From an uncultured Methanobrevibacter sp. (lineage in GTDB: Archaea; Methanobacteriota; Methanobacteria; Methanobacteriales; Methanobacteriaceae): DNA of 49,482 bases. A program made the translations under genes and the position numbers. The stretch lies in assembly GCA_900319985.1 (NCBI GenBank), contig ONQL01000006.1, positions 1 to 49,482 of the forward strand, read 5' to 3'. This document shows positions 37,363-45,823 of the stretch, one piece after another. Every line of letters begins with the position of its first letter. The stretch's first letter is position 1. The notes below the pieces were generated by a model. It worked only from the letters and a program-made list of their open reading frames with translations, was not told where the DNA came from and searched no databases.

Positions 37363-38946
37363 CTATACCTTATTGAAGTTCAGATAATAAGTTATGCCTA
37401 TTCTGAACAGCACCACACCTTTTGCTCCACCTGCCATCGCTGATTTTGCATCCTTCATGAGGGCATCGTATGACAATGGAGTAGTGTCCTCTTCAGAGCG
37501 ATAGGATTGAATACCTGTCCAGATTTGAGCTCCCTTGGACTGGCCAACAAAGGTTTTTGTTACGGATTTAATCCAACTGGTGGTTTTTCCATAACTTCCC
37601 TTATAAACCATCGGAAGAAGCGCATCAACATATTTGCTTAATGTCGGAACATCCTGACCATAATAGTAGTGCATCATTTTCGGTTCAGGCATTATCGCAA
37701 CGGAAACAATTGCATTCGGTTTGATTTTGTGAACCGCATAGCTGACTTTCTTAACTATGAAATTGATTGATTTAATTGCATTGATGTGCTTATGAGCAGT
37801 TCCGCCATATCTCATATAATCCAAGTGAATTCCATCCACTCCAGGAATTCTGGCATAATATTTAGCTTCATTAATCTTCTGCCTTATGAAGCCGTATTTA
37901 AATGACCCGTCATCATTGACAGGGGAAACCCAATCCCCGTTATAACAAATCAGAATCCACAAATGGACCTTAATGCCATAGCTGTGGGCTTTCTTAATCC
38001 ATGAGGTAACATAGGATTTTCCATATGAGGAAACTGCATCCCCTTCAAGGAAAATGTGCTTAGTGCCTCTGGCTGCAAGTTCCTTAAGACTTGTGGTGGA
38101 CATGTGCTTCGGCCACATCCAGTATCCATTACCCTTAGGCATCTTGGACCTTACATAAATCTTGACATTTTTAGAACATGAAAGATAAGGCTGGTTTTTG
38201 GCAAATGAACATTTGACATAATATGTACCCTGCTTAAGATTCAAATAAACCTTTGCGTAACCGTATTTTGTGGTTTTAGCTTTTAAAGTCTTTCCGGCAA
38301 CTTTGAAAGTAACTGCCTGTGACTTTATTGGTTTTGAATTTGCATCAACCAATTTCACATAAAATATTGATTTTGATCCCTGACGGAAATTGAGATATTC
38401 ATCAGCGACAAAATGGGTTTTTTTAGCTTCCTTTATGGTTATCTTGCTGGTGGCCTTGGAAGAACTTGTATTTGCATCACCTGCATAAGTTAAAGCGACA
38501 TCATATGTTCCCTTTGGAAGTTGAATGTTTAAAGTCGCCAGACCTTTTGCATCTGTTTGGCGAGTATAGTTTTTATTGTTCAGGCTGAAAACTATTTTCT
38601 TGCCAGAAGCCTGTTTGCCGTCAATCAGCAATTTGGCAACGAATTTTGTATTGAATGAAGAATATCCGGAAACCTTTGAAGTAGAAAGAGAAGAATTTGA
38701 TTTGATAACTTCAGAAGATGACGAATTATCCCCTATCAAATCATCCTCAACTGCATTTTGAATTTTCAAGGAATCATCATTGGCTAAAGCCTGAGCAGTA
38801 TCTTCAGAAATCTTTTCAACATTACCTACAGCTATCTCATCAGATAATGCATTTGAAACATCAGTGGCGTTTTCACTTGCAGAAACCGAAGAAACAGCAA
38901 AAAGCAATGTTAAAATAAGAATTGAAATTAAATATGTTTTTTTCAC
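37363..38946 (-). CDS. Secreted Ig-domain protein with glycoside-hydrolase-like TIM-barrel domain
   Basis: 527 residues from the GTG at 38946, four bases after AGGTGA; the frame continues upstream to 38994 but without a better start. Signal peptide ('MKKTYLISILILTLLFAVSS'), two Ig-like modules (~80-270), then a TIM-barrel-like domain (~280-527). Barrel motifs include 'KHIFLEGDA', 'IKVHLWIL', 'VDGIHLDYMRYGG' (Asp376), 'ALLPMVYKGSYG' and 'IWTGIQSY'. These resemble GHL10/DUF4015-type putative glycosidases, in which the 'HLDY.R' strand carries an acidic active-site residue. Wall pseudomurein glycan or an external glycan are candidate substrates, by inference. It is a paralogue of, and probably cotranscribed with, the gene at 38981 (34-bp gap). 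Confidence 0.9.
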   Translation of the reverse strand: MKKTYLISILILTLLFAVSSVSASENATDVSNALSDEIAVGNVEKISEDTAQALANDDSLKIQNAVEDDLIGDNSSSSEVIKSNSSLSTSKVSGYSSFNTKFVAKLLIDGKQASGKKIVFSLNNKNYTRQTDAKGLATLNIQLPKGTYDVALTYAGDANTSSSKATSKITIKEAKKTHFVADEYLNFRQGSKSIFYVKLVDANSKPIKSQAVTFKVAGKTLKAKTTKYGYAKVYLNLKQGTYYVKCSFAKNQPYLSCSKNVKIYVRSKMPKGNGYWMWPKHMSTTSLKELAARGTKHIFLEGDAVSSYGKSYVTSWIKKAHSYGIKVHLWILICYNGDWVSPVNDDGSFKYGFIRQKINEAKYYARIPGVDGIHLDYMRYGGTAHKHINAIKSINFIVKKVSYAVHKIKPNAIVSVAIMPEPKMMHYYYGQDVPTLSKYVDALLPMVYKGSYGKTTSWIKSVTKTFVGQSKGAQIWTGIQSYRSEEDTTPLSYDALMKDAKSAMAGGAKGVVLFRIGITYYLNFNKV

Positions 38947-38980
38947 ATTATCACCTATAAAAAAGAAAAAGAAGAGGAAT

Positions 38981-40846
38981 TTAGATATCGTCAAAGTCGA
39001 TTATTTTAGATATTCCCCATCTGAATGATATGACACCTGTTGCTCCTCCAGCAGCTGCAGATTTGCAATCTTTTAAAAGTTCGGATGCTGACAGTGGAGT
39101 TACATCATCGTCAGACACATATGCCTGAAGACCTGTCCAGATTTCAGCACCGTTGGATTGTGCTATGATTGCTGCAGTGGTTGATTTAATCCAACCAGTT
39201 CCGGATTCATAATTTCCCTTATAGACCATTGGAATTATGACATCCAGATATTTGGACAATGTCGGAATGTCCTGACCATAATAATATTTGTTGGAATCCA
39301 CTTCAGGCATCACTGCTGCAGATAAAATCAGCTTGGAGTTGATTTTATGAATCTCTTCACAAAATTGCTTTGTAAAGTAATTGATAGCTGCTGTCCCACC
39401 TGAATGTTTGTATGCGGTTCCAGGGAATCTCAAATAGTCCAAATGAATACCTGCAACTCCTTTAAGTTCGGCATATTCTTTAGCTTCTTTAATTTTTGAA
39501 TTGAAGTAGGAATACTTATAGCTGCCGTCACTGTTTAGAGGAGATATCCAACGGCCTTCATAGAATGCCTGCATCCATATATGGACGCTGATTCCTTTTG
39601 CATTAGCATTCTTAATGAATGTTTCTACTGCAGTTTTGCCATGAGCTTCCAAAGCATAGAAATTTAAAAAGATATGTTTGGTATTCCCCTTAGCCAAAGT
39701 ATCCAAGTTAACCTGTTTCATGTCAGCTCCAAAAATCCAGTATCCGTTGTTTTTGCATTCACCGTCGGATTTTACGTCAATTGTTTTAGATCCGCTGGAT
39801 TTTTGATAAATGGCAGTTTTAGAAAATGTATAAGTCATTTTATATGACCCCTGACTGATTTTAATGTTCATTGATGCAATGCCCTTGTCATCCAGTTCTC
39901 TTGTAAACTGCCTGTTGATGATGCTGAACACTACTTTACCCTTTGCAGGATTTCCCCTTTCATCCAAAACCTTAACTTTGAATGGTGCTGAGACCTTATG
40001 ATAATATGTTGTGGAACCTGTTACGCTGATCTTGGTAGGCATTCCACCTTTAGCAGTTACAGTAGCTTTGCCGGAACTGGCCTTAAGGTTTTTACTGCCT
40101 GCAAAATAATACTTAATAGTGTATGTGCCTTTTTTCAGCTTAAGGTTAAGCTTAGCCTGACCCTTGGAGTCAGTGGTCTTGTAATAATTTTTACCATTAA
40201 GATTGAATCTGACCTTTTGATTAGCCACATTAACGCCATCTGAGGTCAATGTAACAGTAAAATAATTATTGAATCCAATATATGCTATGAAATTAGATCC
40301 TGACAGTTTAGTTGCACCTGTAGGGACAACCAAAACCTGACTTGATTTGGAAACTGAAGTATAACTTTTATCGCCTTTAAATGTGTATTTGATTGGATAA
40401 TATCCTCTATAAACTATCAATTTCAGTTTGGCTATTCCATTGGCGTCAGTAGTTTTATTATATACCTTACCCTTGAATTCTATTGAAACGGGTTTTTTGG
40501 ACAATGCATTTCCGTTTTCATCCAAAAGCTTTACCTGAAAATAGTCACGGTTAATTACTGTTGGGGTAAGAACTTCAAAAGAAGTACTTTTAGTATTGGA
40601 TGCATTTAAAACATCCTCACCATCCCCAGTGCTTTGAGCTAAAGATTCATCTTCAGCGACTGAAGAAAGATTATCTTCATGAGAGAAATCATTTTCAATA
40701 GCAGTATTTGAAAATGACAAATCAGAATTATCAGTTGAACTTTCAATATCTGAAACATTGCCTACCTCACCAGCGCTCGCAACTCCTATCAAAAGGAATA
40801 AAAGCAATGCAAATGAGACATACAATGTTTTATTTTTTATCGAAAT
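38981..40846 (-). CDS. Secreted Ig-domain protein with glycoside-hydrolase-like domain; apparent ATT start
   Basis: About 621 residues if started at the ATT at 40846, four bases behind GGAAGGTGA. An in-frame TAA lies eight codons upstream, and no ATG, GTG or TTG occurs before a TTG at 40825, 25 bases from the Shine-Dalgarno. The ATT start gives a normal signal peptide ('MSIKNKTLYVSFALLLFLL'); the TTG start would lack the basic N-terminus. Three Ig-like modules precede a barrel domain paralogous to the downstream gene, with 'KHIFLNFYA', 'AGIHLDYLRFPG' (Asp470), 'IIPMVYKGNY' and 'IWTGLQAY'. It is the first gene of a two-gene unit whose promoter overlaps a 24-bp palindrome. Confidence 0.9.
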   Translation of the reverse strand: MSIKNKTLYVSFALLLFLLIGVASAGEVGNVSDIESSTDNSDLSFSNTAIENDFSHEDNLSSVAEDESLAQSTGDGEDVLNASNTKSTSFEVLTPTVINRDYFQVKLLDENGNALSKKPVSIEFKGKVYNKTTDANGIAKLKLIVYRGYYPIKYTFKGDKSYTSVSKSSQVLVVPTGATKLSGSNFIAYIGFNNYFTVTLTSDGVNVANQKVRFNLNGKNYYKTTDSKGQAKLNLKLKKGTYTIKYYFAGSKNLKASSGKATVTAKGGMPTKISVTGSTTYYHKVSAPFKVKVLDERGNPAKGKVVFSIINRQFTRELDDKGIASMNIKISQGSYKMTYTFSKTAIYQKSSGSKTIDVKSDGECKNNGYWIFGADMKQVNLDTLAKGNTKHIFLNFYALEAHGKTAVETFIKNANAKGISVHIWMQAFYEGRWISPLNSDGSYKYSYFNSKIKEAKEYAELKGVAGIHLDYLRFPGTAYKHSGGTAAINYFTKQFCEEIHKINSKLILSAAVMPEVDSNKYYYGQDIPTLSKYLDVIIPMVYKGNYESGTGWIKSTTAAIIAQSNGAEIWTGLQAYVSDDDVTPLSASELLKDCKSAAAGGATGVISFRWGISKIIDFDDI

Positions 40847-40881
40847 CTTTTCACCTTCCTTGATTATTTAAAAAAAAATTC

Positions 40882-40917
40882 TTGTAAGTAAACATTTATT
40901 TACAATACATATATAAA
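40882..40917 (-). promoter_or_regulatory. TATA box with 24-bp palindromic operator-like site
   Basis: A minus-strand TTTATATA box (40910-40917) precedes a palindrome at 40882-40905 whose arms, TTGTAAGTAAAC and ATTTATTTACAA, pair at 10 of 12 positions. The predicted start lies inside it. Box-to-palindrome distance (about 20 bp between centres) equals that of the promoter at 4127-4162. Confidence 0.6.
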
Positions 40918-41203
40918 TGTTTTTGAAACTTTAAATTAAAAAAAGAACATTAAAATAAGTTAAATTAAGAAAAATAGATAAAAAATATACGGAAATGGGA
41001 AATAAAAGGATAATTTAATTGAAATAATCTAGAATAACCTCAGATAATATGAATTTTAATTAAAGAAAAAATGAAGTAATAAAAAATAAAATATTGCCAT
41101 AAATATGTACTTCGATGAAAATCAAAGGGTTTAAACTACTCACTTGAAAAATGAGCCAGTAAAAAAAGAAAATAAAAAAAATTAAAAGAATTTAATAGAC
41201 AAT
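40918..41203. other. AT-rich intergenic stretch
   Basis: AT-rich DNA between the glycosidase-like operon promoter and the capA-like terminator. No ORF, RNA gene or strong structure seen. Confidence 0.5.
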
Positions 41204-41234
41204 ATGAAAAATGAAGAATTTTGATAAAAAATTC
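41204..41234 (-). terminator. Hairpin terminator of the capA-like gene
   Basis: On the minus strand AGAATTTT, a 5-nt loop and AAAATTCT (41214-41234) are followed by T-rich sequence. Confidence 0.6.
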
Positions 41235-41236
41235 TA

Positions 41237-42319
41237 CTATTCAGTCAAATTAAATTCCAATGTACCGACACCATTTTCAACCTTGAACTCGTTGCATTTA
41301 GGGGTAAGTCCGTTGAGAAGTGATGTTCCCTCATCCTGACCCATGAGTTGAGGCAGGCTGTTTGAAATGTAAACCGGATAGACAGTACATTTACCAGTTC
41401 TGTTAATCAAATCAATCTTCAATATGTATGCATTTTCCACACCATTGCCGGACATATCAAATACACAGTTTCCCAAACTGTAGAAGATTGGTTTTCCATT
41501 ATACATCTCCACACCCTGAGTGACATGAGGGTGTGAGCCGATGACAATGTCTGCCCCGTAATCAATCAGTTCGTGAGCTATTTTGGTTTGATCCTCATTA
41601 GGAGATGTGGAATATTCATTTCCGAAGTGCAGATATGCAACGATAAAGTCTGAACCATTGCCTCGAGCATCAGCAATTTGCTTTTGAGCCACTTGGGAAT
41701 TATATGCTGAATATCCTGGAGCAGAACCGTTGGCATAAGGCATTACGGAATAATCATATTCAGCGAAGTTATTTGAATCCATATAATTGAATACTGTAAT
41801 GTTTCTTCCACCTATCTCCTTTACTGCCGGAGCATGAGCCTGATTTTCATCGGATCCTGCACCGATAGGAGTCATTCCTGCCTGTTTGACAGTGTTGATA
41901 GTGTCCTGCATTCCGCTAATGCCGTAGTCACAGACGTGATTGTTTGCAAGTGCTGCAATAGTATTGTTGTTTCCTTTAGCTAAAATAACATCGCTCGGAT
42001 TGCATTTGAGCGGAATATCTCCCTTACTTGCATTTTCTGAATTTGTTGCAGCATTTTCCAAATTAATGAGCAGTAAATCAACATTTGAAGTGACATTGCT
42101 TATGCCCGCAAGAGGAAGTGAATCCGGACCTATGAGACTTGCAACATTACGTCCAAGCATAACATCACCTGTAACAGCCATAGATACATGTTCCATACTT
42201 TTTTCAGCCTTTAAAGATTCAGCCAGTGGATTGTTGTGGTCAAAACCCATTAGACTGAATCCTACAGCTATAACAATTAAAGCCAACAGTACTATAAACA
42301 ATAATCTTTTAATATCCAT
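41237..42319 (-). CDS. CapA/PgsA-family metallophosphoesterase-like protein
   Basis: 360 residues with an N-terminal membrane helix (~6-24). Motifs follow the CapA fold (PF09587): 'VTGDVMLGR' (~49-57), 'INLENA' (~85-90), 'ALANNHVCDYG', 'VAYLHFGNEY' and 'IGSHPHVTQGVE', then 'IFYSLGNCVFD'. His and Asp residues in these would bind metal. Bacterial relatives take part in poly-gamma-glutamate capsule synthesis; in a pseudomurein archaeon the polymer is unknown. The start is the ATG at 42319, 3 bp after the ftsY stop, so the two genes are probably cotranscribed. Confidence 0.9.
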   Translation of the reverse strand: MDIKRLLFIVLLALIVIAVGFSLMGFDHNNPLAESLKAEKSMEHVSMAVTGDVMLGRNVASLIGPDSLPLAGISNVTSNVDLLLINLENAATNSENASKGDIPLKCNPSDVILAKGNNNTIAALANNHVCDYGISGMQDTINTVKQAGMTPIGAGSDENQAHAPAVKEIGGRNITVFNYMDSNNFAEYDYSVMPYANGSAPGYSAYNSQVAQKQIADARGNGSDFIVAYLHFGNEYSTSPNEDQTKIAHELIDYGADIVIGSHPHVTQGVEMYNGKPIFYSLGNCVFDMSGNGVENAYILKIDLINRTGKCTVYPVYISNSLPQLMGQDEGTSLLNGLTPKCNEFKVENGVGTLEFNLTE

Positions 42320-42322
42320 ATC

Positions 42323-43939
42323 CTATGCCTCGATAGCTTCAGCCTCTTCACTTTCACTGAACAGCTGATCCAACATCCATTCAGCGTCATACTCCTTAAT
42401 GTCATCATATCCTTGACCTACACCTAAAAACATGATAGGTTTTTTGATTACATAACCTATTGAAAGTGATGCTCCACCCTTACTGTCTGCATCAGCCTTG
42501 GTTAAAATGACTCCATCAATATCAATTGCATCGTTGAACTTGACAGCCTGTTCTGTTGCATCGTTACCGGTCAATGCATCCCCGACAAATACGACCAAAT
42601 CAGGATTTGCAACCCTTTTAATCTTTTTCATTTCATCCATAAGGTTTACATTGGTTTGCATTCTTCCAGCAGTATCGATTAGCACCAATTCTTTTCCTTG
42701 TGCCTTTGCATGCTCTACAGCATCAAATGCCACAGCAGCAGGATCAGAGCCTTTTTTGTGTTTGATGATTTTAACTCCGACATTGTCCGCATGATATGTA
42801 ACCTGTTCGATAGCACCAGCCCTGAATGTATCTGAAGCGGCAATTACTGGAGTGTAGCCTTTTTTGAGATAGTAATTAGCCAATTTACCGATTGTAGTTG
42901 TCTTACCTGTTCCGTTGATTCCGACGAACATGACCACAAGAGGTTCACCCTGAGCCTTTTTCTCTTCAATCATTTCAGTCATTGATTTGCCAGGAATGTC
43001 AATAATCTCAGCAACAGCATTTCTTAAAGCTATGAAAGTATATTCGGTAATGTCATTGCTTCTTTTGATTTTTTTACCGACCAAATCATCTTTAACGCTT
43101 TCAACAACAGCATTAGCAACTTCCATTGCTACATCACCCTGCAAAAGTTCCATTTCAAGTTCCCATAGGATGTCTTCAACGTGCTTTTCTGAAATGGTTT
43201 TTTCACGAACAAAGGAAAAAAGACCTCCGGTAGCTTCACCATCTGCAGAAACATCCTTATCTTTAGATTTGGACCTGCTCCAGAAGTGGGATTTTTCTTC
43301 CTTAGCATCCTCTTCAGCTTCATCTTCAGACCCCTCAACATCATCATCCTTAGACTTAGACCTACTCCAAAAGTGAGATTTCTCCTCCTTAACATCTTCT
43401 TCAGCTTCATCCTCAGACTCCTCAACATCATCATCCTTAGACTTAGACCTACTCCAGAAGCGAGATTTCTCCTCCTTAACTTCCACTTCAGCTTCCTCAA
43501 CAACCGCTTCAGCCTCATCCTCAGACTCCTCAACATCATCATCCTTAGACTTAGACCTACTCCAAAAGTGAGATTTCTCCTCCTTAACTTCCACTTCAGC
43601 TTCCTCAACAGCCGCTTCAGCCTCATCCTCAGACTCCTCAACATCATCATCCTTAGACTTAGACCTACTCCAGAAGCGAGATTTTTTCTCTTCTTTTTCC
43701 TCTCCCGCATCTTCAGAAACTGCAGGTTCGGATACAACTTCTTCAGTAGTTTCTGGAAGTAAATCAGATTCATCTTCTTTTTCTTCTTCTTTTTCTTCTT
43801 TTTTACGACCAAAAGAGAAAAATGAGAATCTTTTACCTGATTCCTCTTGAAGGTTGTCTTCTTTTTCTGCTTCTTCAATAAGCTCTTCTTCCAATTTTTC
43901 ACTTGTACGTGAAAACTTCTTTTTCAATGATTCAAACAA
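42323..43939 (-). CDS. ftsY: Signal recognition particle receptor FtsY
   Basis: 538 residues. The NG GTPase domain (~240-530) has the P-loop 'GINGTGKTT' (340-348), 'DTFRAGAIEQ' (370-379), 'DTAGR' (422-426) and 'TKAD' (480-483). FtsY docks the SRP-ribosome complex at the membrane for co-translational export, which the many secreted proteins here require. The N-terminal ~240 residues are a highly charged region with five tandem repeats around 'FWSRSKSKDDDVEESEDEAE'. The start is the TTG at 43939 behind AGGTTGGGTTA, with a TATA-like box at 43975-43982. In many archaea ftsY follows pfdA directly; here four other genes lie between. Confidence 0.95.
   Translation of the reverse strand: MFESLKKKFSRTSEKLEEELIEEAEKEDNLQEESGKRFSFFSFGRKKEEKEEEKEDESDLLPETTEEVVSEPAVSEDAGEEKEEKKSRFWSRSKSKDDDVEESEDEAEAAVEEAEVEVKEEKSHFWSRSKSKDDDVEESEDEAEAVVEEAEVEVKEEKSRFWSRSKSKDDDVEESEDEAEEDVKEEKSHFWSRSKSKDDDVEGSEDEAEEDAKEEKSHFWSRSKSKDKDVSADGEATGGLFSFVREKTISEKHVEDILWELEMELLQGDVAMEVANAVVESVKDDLVGKKIKRSNDITEYTFIALRNAVAEIIDIPGKSMTEMIEEKKAQGEPLVVMFVGINGTGKTTTIGKLANYYLKKGYTPVIAASDTFRAGAIEQVTYHADNVGVKIIKHKKGSDPAAVAFDAVEHAKAQGKELVLIDTAGRMQTNVNLMDEMKKIKRVANPDLVVFVGDALTGNDATEQAVKFNDAIDIDGVILTKADADSKGGASLSIGYVIKKPIMFLGVGQGYDDIKEYDAEWMLDQLFSESEEAEAIEA
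43255..43695 (-). repeat. Tandem repeats in the acidic N-terminus of ftsY
   Basis: The anchor 'tagacttagacctactcc' and its variants recur at 43264, 43351, 43438, 43546 and 43654, giving periods of 87, 87, 108 and 108 bp. The longer units add seven codons ('AEAVVEE'-like). Copies differ by few bases. Confidence 0.9.
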
Positions 43940-44061
43940 AAATAACCCAACCTAAAAAGTTAGTTAATAATTTAATTATAAATATTTATATTTTTTATAA
44001 TATTTAAATTGTAAAAAAATAGAATGTCGATTTCAATCAACAAAGAAAAAATGAAGTTATA

Positions 44062-44652
44062 TTATGGCTTTATACCATGATATAACATGTCCAAGAATTT
44101 TTGAGAATAATCTTCGGTATCGATGCTTGTAGAACCGTCATAAATCTTCCACAAGACCAGGGATTGGAATGTTATTCCAAAACACATTACAGCCAGAACT
44201 CTTGCATCAACATCACGAATATTGCCCTTTTCAATTTGAAGGGTGAAAAACTCCTCCAGCTTAGAGAGAACTACTTCATTAATTGAAGAAATTAAAAGTT
44301 TTTTCTCTGGAATCTCATGAACCTCTTCCATTGCAATTTTCAATATGCTGAAGTCTTTTTCTGGAAGATTTGAAAGTTCATAAAAGTTGTCATGAAGATA
44401 ATCTCCAATTTCAACATCATCGGTAAAATCAAAAATATCTACTAGTGTGTCCATAAATTTCTGAAGATAATATTCCTTTGTGGCATCTACCAGATTTTGT
44501 TTATTTTTGAAATTTCTAAAAATAGTTACCTCATTTACCCCCGCCTTTGCAGCTATTTTTTTGGTGGTTGCCTTTGAAACCCCTTCCTCTCGAAGAATTT
44601 CAAATGTTGCTGCAACAATTTTCTCATCCGTGCTGTTTTTTTCGATGTTCAT
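44062..44652 (-). CDS. TetR/AcrR-family transcriptional regulator
   Basis: 196 residues. The N-terminal helix-turn-helix (~12-58) reads 'ILREEGVSKATTKKIAAKAG' then 'VNEVTIFRNFKNKQNLVDA', the classic TetR DNA-binding pattern. The helical remainder would bind a ligand and dimerise. Its ATG at 44652 lacks a Shine-Dalgarno, and a TATA-like element is centred about 25 bp upstream, so the mRNA may be leaderless. AGTAA/TTACT half-sites flank that element, suggesting autoregulation. The target genes are unknown; the neighbouring surface-protein genes are candidates. Confidence 0.92.
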   Translation of the reverse strand: MNIEKNSTDEKIVAATFEILREEGVSKATTKKIAAKAGVNEVTIFRNFKNKQNLVDATKEYYLQKFMDTLVDIFDFTDDVEIGDYLHDNFYELSNLPEKDFSILKIAMEEVHEIPEKKLLISSINEVVLSKLEEFFTLQIEKGNIRDVDARVLAVMCFGITFQSLVLWKIYDGSTSIDTEDYSQKFLDMLYHGIKP

Positions 44653-44655
44653 AAT

Positions 44656-44692
44656 AGTAACTATAAACTTTTTTATATAATAAACATTACTT
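44656..44692 (-). promoter_or_regulatory. Promoter of the TetR gene with flanking half-sites
   Basis: A minus-strand TTATATAA element near 44673-44680 is bracketed by AGTAA (minus 5' side) and TTACT (start-codon side). The spacing is loose, so operator function is tentative. Confidence 0.35.
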
Positions 44693-44726
44693 AAAAAAAT
44701 TAGGATAAATAATAATTTTTAGAATT

Positions 44727-44757
44727 TGAAAAAAAAAATAAAAAAAGAGGATATTTA
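44727..44757 (-). terminator. T-rich tract downstream of the small anchored protein
   Basis: The minus strand reads a long T-rich run just after the gene at 44775. No strong hairpin is present; archaeal termination can use T-tracts alone. Confidence 0.45.
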
Positions 44758-44774
44758 CTTAAACATCGTAAAAA

Positions 44775-45182
44775 TCATTTCCTGCGTCTTCTTAGTGAAG
44801 CCACACCAATACCGGAAATTGCAAACAGCAATACCACCAACGGATTACCGGTAGCATGCTTATCATTAGCGACTGTAGCATTTTTAGTGTGATTATTCTT
44901 TGCGACAGCAGCAGTACCATTATCCTTATGTACCGGTTCTTCATACGCCGCATAGGAAATATCGGTTGTGGCATTATTCTCCGGCGGATATATCGGAAGA
45001 GTTCCATTAACAATACCCATATCTTCAGTTACATTTGAATATTCCTCGCTTTGATTTAGATCAGTAGTATTGTTTCCTGTAGAATTACCATCAGTTTGAT
45101 CATCATCAGCTGCAGCCATTCCTAAACTAAGCAGGATTATAAAAAACATCAATGAAAAAATCAATGCTTTATTAAATTTCAT
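44775..45182 (-). CDS. Short secreted protein with TGNP-type C-terminal anchor
   Basis: 135 residues from the ATG at 45182, behind GGAGGTTAAAT. A signal peptide ('LMFFIILLSLGMAAA') is followed by about 80 residues rich in Asn, Thr, Asp and Glu with many N-x-S/T sites, then 'HATGNP', a membrane segment and 'RRRRK'. The GNP-hydrophobic-basic tail matches the next gene up. It looks like a short, glycosylated, surface-tethered spacer protein. The function is unknown. Confidence 0.8.
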   Translation of the reverse strand: MKFNKALIFSLMFFIILLSLGMAAADDDQTDGNSTGNNTTDLNQSEEYSNVTEDMGIVNGTLPIYPPENNATTDISYAAYEEPVHKDNGTAAVAKNNHTKNATVANDKHATGNPLVVLLFAISGIGVASLRRRRK

Positions 45183-45241
45183 ATTTAACCTCCATTTAAC
45201 TCATAAATATACATATTAATATAGAGGTTAATAAATTATTC

Positions 45242-45278
45242 TAAAAAAAAATAAAAAAATAGACATTAAAGTCTATTT
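45242..45278 (-). terminator. Hairpin plus T-run terminator
   Basis: On the minus strand AAATAGAC and GTCTATTT (45257-45278) form an 8-bp stem with a 6-nt loop. A T-rich run follows (complement of 45242-45256). Confidence 0.8.
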
Positions 45279-45683
45279 CCTTTTACTGTATATTACATAA
45301 GCAACAAGTACAACAACAATAACGATAATTAAAATTAAAATCGGATTACCGGTAGCCAACATGCCAAATGGATTTTTGGTTTTGTTGGTAGTATTATGAG
45401 TTTTGTTGGTAGCATTGGTTTTATTTGTTGCATTATGTGTATCATTCACCTTAGACGTATTGCTTGTTGAATTAGTTCCAGTGGCATTGTATTGATTTGC
45501 CATATCATTACCGGCAGCATTATACTGTGAATCACCAGTTGTGGTAGCCTCTGGTACTTCATTAAAATCACCACCACCACTTGAGCCCTGTGAATCTGCA
45601 TTAGCATCTTCAGCACTAACGCAAGCAACGGAAACTGCAACAAACAATAACAATAACAATAACATGACTTTCTTTAAGTTCAA
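45273..45683 (-). CDS. Short secreted Asn/Thr-rich protein with TGNP-type C-terminal anchor
   Basis: 136 residues from the TTG at 45683, four bases after GGTGA; longer starts run into the ribosome binding site. A signal peptide ending near 'VACVSA' precedes a low-complexity stretch with repeated 'NATNKT'/'NTTNKT' glycosylation-type sites. The C-terminus is 'LATGNP', a 17-residue hydrophobic segment and 'YSKRK'. The codons for ATGNP are nearly identical to those in the neighbour at 44775. It is probably a heavily glycosylated surface protein of unknown function. Confidence 0.8.
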   Translation of the reverse strand: MNLKKVMLLLLLLFVAVSVACVSAEDANADSQGSSGGGDFNEVPEATTTGDSQYNAAGNDMANQYNATGTNSTSNTSKVNDTHNATNKTNATNKTHNTTNKTKNPFGMLATGNPILILIIVIVVVLVAYVIYSKRK

Positions 45684-45823
45684 TTTTTCACCTCTGTTCA
45701 ATCGATATAACTCGGCAAATTAAAAACGCCTAGTGATTATATTATAAATTATTAAATATATAAAATTTTTCAAAATAGTTATGAAAATTATTAGAAAAAC
45801 ATATACAATGGACTATTTAGACC

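Noticed and set aside
37348..37364. Hairpin AGAAAAC-AAA-GTTTTCT between convergent genes
   Set aside because: Real inverted repeat, but no adequate T-run on either side, so terminator function is not supported.
43255..43695. Evenly spaced repeats resembling a CRISPR array
   Set aside because: Repeats and 'spacers' are all similar coding units in frame within ftsY.
43129..43902. Long Arg/Lys/Met-rich frame overlapping ftsY, and a plus-strand frame at 43286-43762
   Set aside because: Both are shadows of the ftsY repeat array, with repeated low-complexity translations and no start signals; FtsY has the full GTPase motifs.
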